Positions 55,501 through 64,000 of a DNA stretch of 64,000 nucleotides are shown piece by piece. The notes beneath the pieces are model-generated. The model made no database searches. It was not told where the DNA came from and saw only the letters and a list, made by a program, of their open reading frames with translations. The DNA comes from Phoronis australis. Its lineage: Eukaryota; Phoronida; Phoronidae. Position 1 is the stretch's first letter; every line of letters starts with the position of its first letter. Where the stretch lies: the NCBI GenBank assembly GCA_002633005.1, contig NMRA01000020.1, positions 546,673 through 610,672 of the forward strand. The letters are read 5' to 3'. Both the position numbers and the translations under genes were made by a program.

Positions 55501-58500
55501 TCAGCGAGATTTCTGTCAATAAAAAATCATATGTCAAATTTCATAATAATTTTTCAAACAACCTGGCAGATAAAAAGGTGGATGTCAAAAATCAACTAGG
55601 TGGTGCAGAAAAAAATGAAAGGATAAGTGCGAAAATGGGTAGGAGCTGTATCCTCTTTTAAGGAACATATCATTCAGTCTAACTGATGAAGATTATGATT
55701 CATTCAGGTCCATGTATATGACTGACTAATTATGAATATGTCGGCCAGATGTACCTAGTGATCCCAGACATACCTAGTGATCCCAGATGTACCTAGTGAT
55801 CCCAGACATACCTAGTGATCCCAGACATACCTAGTGATCCCAGACGTACCCAGTGATCCCAGCAACATAAAGTTAATTTTAACTAAGAACGTCCAGCTAA
55901 AGTATTCACAATTAATCATATCATTCATGTCAAGTCGATTTAAAACCGTGGTTGTTTTTATTAATTCAGTCTAATTCCTAACATCTCTAAAGAACTTGGA
56001 AGTTACAGACTGAAGCAAACACAACAAGGGTTAGGTAAAATATCCACATGAAGGCACAACAGAAGTCACATGCTCTCAGTAACAACAGGTCTGGAACACA
56101 CCTACCAAGTTCCACGACAATCCTTTAAAGAAACTGGTAGATATTGAGGTACATGCCAAAAAATTCCCACAAGAATGCATAGGAATTTGATCTATAAAAA
56201 AAATTAACGTCGGCCATACTCTTGACAATGAGAATGATATACTTTGAATTTTCAGAGGATTCTTCATGGCATTTAGCACAAAGACAGGTGAAAGCTAAAA
56301 AAGGATCTTAAATATATTATTAAAACCGCTCGTCATAGGCTCAGCTCCAAAATTTATTTAATCCAACTTCCCTGGACAAACTTCAACCCTATACCTTATC
56401 ATAAAGAACATCACAAAGAGCCCTCTGTTGTTTCTTGAACTCTGCCTTTGCCTCTTGTAACTCCTGTGCCTGGCAGACCTCAGCAAATATTGCTCTGGCT
56501 TTGTTGAACAGTTCACGTCGGTCTCGGATCCAGTCATTTATTATGTCTTTCCGTCTCTCGTGGTAATATTTATGATGTAAGCACCAGCTCTCATGCTCAA
56601 CCTAAAATGCGAAACTTAAAACTTGAATTTTACCAACATTTATGTAGTGACAACAGAAGTATACAGAGTATTTCCCTAAATGCTTCGACTGATTGCTGAG
56701 TCTGATTTTTCAATAAAGAACCATTTATGCTACAAAGCTGACTTCCATCAAAGCAACCGCTTTCTGTCATTGGTCTCAAATTGTTAGTTACTAAGACGAG
56801 AAGGGATTCCAGGGCCAGGGTTTAACATTTACGCTTGAAATTAAAAAAATTACTTTGAAATTTCCCCTCCTACTTTAATACGGACCCAACATAAGTGTTG
56901 AGTACATTATGGTTTACACTATGAGCTTCTAATTCAAGATCGGATTTGATGACCCCTTAAATGAGCTATAAATTCTAATTAGGACAGCCAATTTTTGTGA
57001 ATAAGGTTTGAGATAATCTTTGAGGCTATTTCTACGTAAAAACAATGAGAACTAACCACTTGTTGCCTGGTTTTATGAGGGAGGTGCCGTTTCAGTCTAT
57101 CAAGAAACAATGTCCTCCTATTGGGAATATCGTACGAGTACTGTTCTTGAACTGCAGTAAATGTAAAGTGTTCTTCAGCTGTCCAACCACCATTTTCTAC
57201 GCTGCAAATGAAAAATAAAACTGCCCTGACGTGTGAGTTTAAAACATCAATGTGACGCTAAACTTAGTAAAATATCAGTAGCTATTCTATGTTCAAGACA
57301 TAGCGCAATTGCACAATTTTTCGCATTTGTGAGGCCCATATTTTTAATTTATTAGGATGTGTTAAAACAATCACTTCTAATTCTTTCACTTCAAAAGTAT
57401 TGTGATATACACTAAATTGAACATGTAGAATATTCATCAATTATCACAGAGCAGATAGAACAAAACAAGAAAATCAAATTTTGTACGTCTCCAAAAGCTC
57501 TAAAGCATCTACATTATGTGTGATGTTTGTTAAGATAATTTACAACGATCTTAGAAACTAATAAAATGTAGACCTTGAACCATCCAGGAAATTGTTCATG
57601 ACATCAACAATTAAGACTGGTCTGCTAGATTACCTTTTTGACTTCCTTGAATGATCTTCAGAGACCTCTCGTCTCCTTTGATGGGATGGTGACTGTGTTG
57701 AGTCGTGGGAACTCTGGTCCCGTGGGATCTCGAAACTTCCTCAGTCTATACTCTCGTTCCAGGACGAGGACAATTTGAATCTGAAGCCACCTATTTTGTT
57801 GAGAAGACTGTAAGGCTGTGATTAAAATAGCCTCCTGTAGACCTCTCTCAAACCAGTTCTTTTCTTCGCACAGGATCTCGACATTTTCCGTTACTTAACT
57901 AATGAGTGTTAAAATGCAGGTCATTATACACAGCTGATGAAATTCCTTCCCATGCAGCCAGTCTGATACATGAGTTTCTCGAGTGGTTGCTCAGTCTCGC
58001 CCATATAGAACTGGTCACATAGCTCTCTTTCACAGTGAATACAACTCAACAGCACAAGAAACGCATGTATCAACATAGGTGGGCTGCAGGAGAAGAAATT
58101 TCATCAGTTGTGTATAATCACTTGCATGAACACAATCACGAGTTAAGTAATGAAAATGACGAGATCCTGTGCAGAGAAAAGAACTGGTTTGAGAGGTGTG
58201 CAGGAGGATATTTACATCACAGCCATACAGCCTTCTCTCAACAAACTAGGTGGCGCCATATTCAAATTGCCTCATCTTGGAACGAGAGTAAGGAGACAGT
58301 TTCGAGATCCCACGTGACCTGTTTCCATGACTCATCAGAGTCAACATCCCATTGAAGGAGATGAGGTCTCTGTAGATGTAGGAAATCAAAAACGTAATCC
58401 AGCAGACTTATCTGTTAATACCAATCTTAGAAACTGTATTTGCACTTTAGTTGTGCAACAGTTCTTATAACGGCAGATTTTTTAAGATATTGCATAGCGT

Positions 58501-61500
58501 CAAAAGGAAGTGAGGTCACAAAGTGACAGTGAGTGCAACTTATGGTGGCTTCATAGCTCGATGGCTTCTGAACTTACAGAGCATTACACTCATGGTGGCT
58601 TCATGGCTCTATTACCTTTTACTTACTTAATGTCAGCAAATTCTAAGCACATGGAAAGGACATAAACACCACAGAACAAACCTTAAAGCGTCACTATGTT
58701 TCACTTCCATATCCTCTAGGATGTCCCTGTGTTTCTCATCCAGCAGAATAAACTCCTTTAAGACCTGAGACTTAAGCTCATCGTCAGGACACTCTAGACA
58801 GAAGGCCTCCTCAGGAATACCTTCATCAACACGGCGTTCGTGTGGAGCCAGTATTGCACAAAGATCGGCTAGAAAAAGATTAAAGGCAGAGCTTCTATGC
58901 ATTAGTATTAGTAATAGTAGGAGTAGTAGTAGTAGCAGTGGTAGTTTGTTGATATAATGCCATATAAAATACAAATTAAAATCCCATTATCGAATTAGGG
59001 AAGGCCCCCTTAAGTATTTTACAGCCTGCTGAACTCAAGGCTACCCATATATTATACAAACTAAAAGTAATAAACAGATAAAAGAGACACTGCAGTAAAT
59101 ATGGCAGACAAATAAACAGACATGACATGAAATTTTCACTCATGAACAAAACTCTAATTAACAATAACACATTAAACAGCAACTAATATATTGTCATAGC
59201 TGGATGACTTAACTAAATTCTTACAAGGGTGTTTACTAGTATCAAAAAATGGCTACTAGGTGGCAAAGAATACGAATACACCAAATCCAAAATGGAAGGC
59301 TGCTGTCACCTTCATGTCAATGTAAATAACATGGGTCAAAGCCCTGTGAAATTTTATTGATGTTTGACGAAAACAAAATTTTGTCAACTACTGCATTATC
59401 GTTCACCCATGCACAAACCTGTTTGGAGCTCTCCCTCTAGTGATAACTGTTCATTATAGAGTCTTTGTGTGATCTGCTCTTGCTGGGCTTTGACTGATTC
59501 TATAGTGTGCAATATGTCTGTGTGTTCACTCGCCTCCTCTTTAGGACCATTCTGGTGTTCCATTACCCAATACTGAAGATCCTCCCTAAGCATAATACAA
59601 AGGTGACAAGTGGAATTGAAACACAGTTTAAGGTAAAATTTATAATGATACTCTTTAATTGCCAGAATCCCACATAGTGTTTGATTTTTCAAAATCCTGC
59701 TACCTTCTTTATTATAAATAATAAACATCTTAGAAAGTGTCACTGACTTATGACTTCTTTGATTATTTTAGTTGAGAAATACAACAAAATCAAATGCTAA
59801 TAGTATTGTGTGCTAAACAAAATATAATCATCATAATGTTTTAATCCATAGCATATTAAAGTTGATAAAGACAAAATTTCATCTATTTAGAACACAATAT
59901 GGCAAAATAACATCTTATTCTTTTCATCTCTTCTCATAAAAGATAAGAAACGTCAAATAAATGCTTGATAATTTTCAAAGTTCTGCCATAGCTAGTTTTG
60001 AGACATTGTGGGTGAACACACGACAGTTAGAGCCTTTAAGAAATGAAAAAAGACCAATGTTGGCATTTTCGCTGAAATTGGTGAAATGATGCCAGAAACA
60101 TTTCAGCATTTCATACCATCAATCAATTCTCATAGTTCAAAAGCCGTTTCAGTCATGAATGAAGCATGATGTCTGAAACAGCCAAAAGTGGACACGCTAG
60201 TACGAATGTTTCAGGTCAACAGCACAGGCATCATTCGATCACACAACCTTATCAATAAACTGTTTTCTTGCATACCTTAAAGTCCAAATAGGGTCCACAG
60301 TGTCTTTTTTAAACTGGGTGAAGTCATTAGCTAAGCTTGACTCATATTCTTGGAACATTTCATACAGTTCTGGTTCCGGAGCTTCAAAGTCAGTGTTCTG
60401 ACGTATATGTGCTTCTAACTCTACCTGTTGACGTCGCCTTAAACCATTGAGCCTGAAACAAAAAGAATAGCAAATATTACAATGACAATCTTATCCTTCT
60501 ACTATTACAGCGCACGAGTGGTGCATCAAAACCAAGAGTTCTAATTCTGCCCAGAAAAATCACGACTAATAGAAAATATATTGATCAGCAAGTGAGCCAG
60601 TGGCAGTCAGTTGGAATAATTTTGAGGCAAGCACAAGTAATAACAGGTGAAATCTTACAAATATCCCCAGCTAAGACATGGTCACGATTCTCAGATTTTG
60701 CCACTTCAGATAGATCTGAGCACAGCTACAAAAATGCACGTCCAACAGAACATCTATAAAATAGAAGACAGATCTCTGACGGCACCGTAACATGTTCTAA
60801 ACACAGATGATGTAGTGAAAATCTAAATTGCGAATTCTGTGCCCACACACCTCATAAACTCCTTCTGCCACACTTTTTTGTGCTGTTTCACTGTATTCTG
60901 TTCCTTGGTCTGCTTTGAGGCCTGTTCTATTTTCTTGACACGAACCAATGACTCGTTGGCTGCAAATTTTTTTTCAGCAGCGAGTGCTCTGAGCTTCTCA
61001 TAGTCCACTTCCTTATACATATTGCTTCTGATGCCATGTTGAACTCTGACCACAAGGTTCTTGGCTGTTTAAGGAAGGAAAATAAATTTGATTTGTTGTA
61101 AAATATGAACATCATATTATTCTGCTCCCAATAAAAACAATCAGAATCTCAGGTATAAAAATTCTTAGCTGTGCAAAAAAGCTTTGTGATTTATTCATAA
61201 ATTCTCAGTTATTCCTAAAAACATTCTAATAAAAGCATTCTTCTCATTGGGTTTTATGAAATATTACCAATTGAGATGTTTTGGCAAGAGTCACCAATTA
61301 CCACCCGATTACTGTGACATTTCTGAGAAAAAAGAACAATGCTAAGAGGGCCTCATAACAAAGGTCAAACATTCAACCCCATAAAACACATGTGTTAAAC
61401 CTCTTAGATGACCAAACTTAACATTAAAAAGTTTCATAAATTTAACAATCTTTTATGATAAATGGGCAATTGAAACTCGCATTGCGCACTCACATTGCTA

Positions 61501-61731
61501 CTGTCCACGAAAATGAAGATTAACAATGAAACATAGTAATCAAAGAATGCCGACCTCACATGTTCGCGTTCAAAGTGTAGCCAAACCTCAAAACTGTAAA
61601 TAAGAAGATATTTTAACAAAATACTGCTACCTTATTTTTCAAAACATTTCCATTCACTTACAGACATTATCAGCAGTACTAGTGCGGTCCCTGTGAGTAT
61701 TTACAAATAGTTTGTAGTCTCTTCCACTCAT
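49583..61731 (-). CDS. CCDC148: Coiled-coil domain-containing protein 148, 13 coding exons
   Basis: Coding exons in order: 61731-61662, 61064-60851, 60452-60276, 59585-59419, 58868-58682, 57201-57057, 56601-56395, 54537-54397, 54302-54184, 53483-53366, 53091-53041, 52314-52231, 49729-49583. Phases close to 608 aa (human 591). Recognised from KEVDYEKLRALAAEKKFA near the N-terminus with VKQHKKVWQKEF after it, the WFxxRLxxHLPHK-type middle, a long charged coiled coil rich in E/K/R/Q (exons 7-10), and the highly conserved end PPRRDMESTVFK. The start Met (MSGRDYKLF) has an in-frame TGA eight codons upstream. Molecular function is poorly known; the family is animal-wide and is usually discussed among cilium-associated coiled-coil proteins, which I treat as background only. 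The 12th intron is long (about 2.5 kb); the fifth contains an inverted GIY-YIG retroelement fragment. Confidence 0.93.
50131..50131. other. Single N in CCDC148 intron
   Basis: One ambiguous base within the last intron, beside a phrase (GGACTGTTCCAGTA) related to a dispersed repeat seen near 50870 and 52070. It may mark a closed gap, so local structure here should be read with care. Confidence 0.6.
55753..55861. repeat. 19-bp minisatellite, about six copies, CCDC148 intron
   Basis: ACCTAGTGATCCCAGACAT and close variants repeat at 55753, 55772, 55791, 55810, 55829 and 55848 with exact 19-bp spacing. No open function is suggested. Confidence 0.92.
57645..58010 (-). mobile_element. GIY-YIG retroelement 3' fragment, left inverted arm
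   Basis: On the minus strand the arm reads FYMGETEQPLEKLMYQ near 58000 and, after a frame change, ILCEEKNWFERGLQEAIL. These are the YxGET and WFERG-x-EAI segments typical of the GIY-YIG endonuclease C-terminus of some retroelements, for example Penelope-like ones. Stops and frameshifts show it is dead. It is the inverted partner of 58036-58376. Confidence 0.55.
58036..58376 (+). mobile_element. GIY-YIG retroelement 3' fragment, right inverted arm
   Basis: On the plus strand an open frame reads RMYQHRWAAGEEISSVVYNH and later ILCREKNWFERC and TAFSQQTRWR. This is the same GIY-YIG C-terminal segment as the left arm. The two arms are head-to-head with only about 25 bp between them and are clearly similar over some 340 bp. 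There is no reverse transcriptase domain nearby, so this is a truncated fragment inside a CCDC148 intron. Confidence 0.55.
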
Positions 61732-61775
61732 TTCAGCACATCCCTCAACTCACCAGAGGTACACGTCTACATAGC

Positions 61776-64000
61776 CTAAAACAAAGAGTCAGCAAAATAA
61801 ACCTGTTGGCATACCATTTCGACGTAGAAGGTTTATTTACTTTCTTCAATTTAAAAACAGATGTGTGATTAACCTAACATTTTTCAGTGTTGGATTTTTG
61901 TCAGACCAAACAATTTTAACTTGATTGGTGAAGAAGCAATGTCGATTATGATTAGTAAGTACACACAGTGCTATTGACATCTTCTCTCTGTTCACACCTC
62001 CAGCTCAGCACCTGGCAGGTGGTATGCTACAGTCTTGCAATAAATACATAAAGTTGTTGTTCAACACTCAAAGTTTGACATACAGTAAAATCTTACCAAT
62101 TTAGGAAAGAATGACTACGTTTATTTTCTCCTTTTTCATATCAAATAAACAGAACCAACAATAGATTTGCCACATTCAGATTTTGCATGACATCAACCAT
62201 CACACAGAATTTTGAAAACCTCTGGGCACTCAAAACAATGTAAGAAGATCTTGAAAATTGACAATTGGCAATTATTATTGATGTCCGAAATTGGTGTGAT
62301 TTTACCATAATCTCCGATGACTCTGTTAACAAACATACCCCATCAGTCCCATGCAAAACCCATGTTGTTACAGAGGGTATTGTTGCATGTATTGTCACAG
62401 GAATTCATTTTTATGGTTGTTGGTATTGTGTCACCTGGCTAGATAGTTTTGATATTTAGTGCAGCAACAACCTTCTATCCATTACGTACAGGAGCAGGTA
62501 TAATCCTAGGATTTTAAAACTATGAGCCAATGGGACCCACCATAGCCAAAAACAAGTCATTTTACGAAAAATTTCACAACTACAATACAGTTCCAGAAGA
62601 TTTTTTGAAATGGCCTACAAATAACACTGCTCGTGACATGTGTTAAGCCAATGTCAAGATATCTTTTGGAAGACAAAGACAACTTTGCCAATTAAAGCAA
62701 AATTTCCTAAAGTATTTGGTTTGCTGGTTATAAAATATTACTTAGAACGCGTAACAAAATAAAACCAATTCCATACTGAACCTTGTGGAAGCGAGATTGA
62801 AGAATCGGCAAAAAAAGAAATTGGACAAAAACTGACACTGTATTTCGAACTGAACAGTTGTCATTAGCACTGTCCTGTAATCTATCTGCGTTACACAAGG
62901 GTGAAATTTTTGATGAGTAATATTAATTTGATGTCCTATTTTATTTGGCCATTTATTACCCACATAAACTGCTCCAAAACTGAATTATATTTAACTGACA
63001 TGTATAATTTAATATTACGCGACAAGTCAAAAGCCAGTTTTTGCTAATTACCCACAATCTTGTCAGTGATCTTATTGATCACTACATGATATCATAACCA
63101 TTTCAAGACACATTTTGCTGGCTATTTGTATGACCAAGGATCATAAGTGAGTACTGTTTCTTTTTACGATCATTAAAAATGTTCTATTTGAACTGTTGTC
63201 AGTGTCAAACTTGATTAGTGGTGCTTTTTAAAAATTGTTTTATTTTTGGAACCACGGCAACCACATCTCACTTTTGTACATGAATCTTACAAATACATAT
63301 TAATTGTCTTCTTAATTGAAATGACTTGAATTTTGATGAAAAGTGAAGTGATCATCTGAAGAACTGAAAGAATTTAAGCACGGGGACAGTGTATGATACA
63401 CTCATGGTGGTCAATGATGAGCACATCACCATCTCAAAGCAGTTTTAGGAGGACAAACTTTGTGGTGGGCACTGACCAGATAAAGTGGTCCCTGATTTAG
63501 AATTTAGAAACGAGTTTCTACCGTGATTGCCTGAGTCCCTAAATCAGAGACCATTATATTCGAAAAAGTTTCATAACGGGAGTATTTGTTCGAGTTGGAA
63601 GAACTTAAACACATCGACAACCTCCTAAGGTGTTCCTCTATGCGCAAAAGATATTTATAACAACGTGACTTTGATGGTTTAGTCGATGCGAGGCATAATT
63701 CGCCGAAAAGCTTCCGGCGTACAGAGCGCCTATAGCCTCTACACCACCTCTGGTTCGGGCCAACAGAGGCGATGGTCATTGCCTAACGCTACCAAAGACT
63801 TCTCGTGATCTCACAAACTAGTGAGCAGGGTATACCACATAATGCATGCTAGAAGTATGTTTCAAAAGATCGCTCCCATGGCGTCACCCACCATGACACC
63901 ACAGGCGACCTAACATCGTGCCTATGTTCTTAATCATAGACTATCCCAAGCCATGGGCTAGCCAAGGCATATGACATGGTGCCTGGTGGTGTAAACTAAT
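61776..64000. other. Upstream of CCDC148, no recognisable gene
   Basis: A TTTTAG acceptor before 61775 suggests that a further CCDC148 5' UTR exon lies somewhere to the right; I could not place it. A 91-codon minus-strand open frame at 63504-63779 is unrecognised. A short inverted pair, CCCTGATTTAG and CTAAATCAGAG, flanks 63490-63550. Confidence 0.4.

Overview
The window is eukaryotic and animal-like. Its genes are broken into many short exons with GT-AG introns, intergenic DNA is AT-rich and full of repeats, and all four confident genes could be rebuilt exon by exon with consistent splice phases. The gene content is lanosterol synthase, CYP51, the coiled-coil protein CCDC148 and two cathepsin L-like proteases. 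CCDC148 indicates a metazoan. An intact LSS plus CYP51 argues against insects and nematodes, which are sterol auxotrophs. The abundant tRNA-derived SINE-like elements, THAP/TTAA transposon and GIY-YIG retroelement debris fit a non-ecdysozoan marine invertebrate such as a non-vertebrate deuterostome or a lophotrochozoan. I cannot name the species.

Layout. 1-9,200 is gene-poor and repeat-rich: a 57-bp GC-rich minisatellite at the edge, a degenerate array of palindromic CTTGGAAT units (about 2.4-3.6 kb), a truncated THAP-like start (3877), a TTAA-flanked DNA transposon carrying a THAP-like ORF (4240-5895), SINE-like pieces and a CA/CG microsatellite. 10,042-19,480 holds two tandem minus-strand cathepsin L-like genes. 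They have five coding exons each, with identical exon lengths (357/173/160/203/100 nt), and each has its own TATA box and poly(A) signal. 19.5-23.1 kb is intergenic and contains an exactly collinear 817-bp duplication across a single N that looks like an assembly artefact. 23,396-39,035 is lanosterol synthase (minus, 17 coding exons, 736 aa). 40,051-48,260 is CYP51 (plus, 11 exons, 497 aa). 49,583-61,731 is CCDC148 (minus, 13 coding exons, 608 aa). 61.8-64 kb shows no recognisable gene.

Functional reading. LSS and CYP51 are head-to-head. LSS makes lanosterol from 2,3-oxidosqualene and CYP51 carries out the next step, 14-alpha demethylation of lanosterol. Only about 0.45 kb separates the LSS 5' UTR donor from the CYP51 start codon, and this interval has two CCAAT boxes and a CACGTG E-box. 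This looks like a shared promoter for two consecutive enzymes of one pathway and is the most interesting biological arrangement here. CCDC148 is convergent with CYP51 and has no obvious pathway link. The cathepsin pair is a recent tandem duplication; one copy has a tandem-duplicated final-exon acceptor that preserves the reading frame.

Coordinates of exons come from hand reading of splice consensus, phase continuity and family similarity. No alignment or database search was run.
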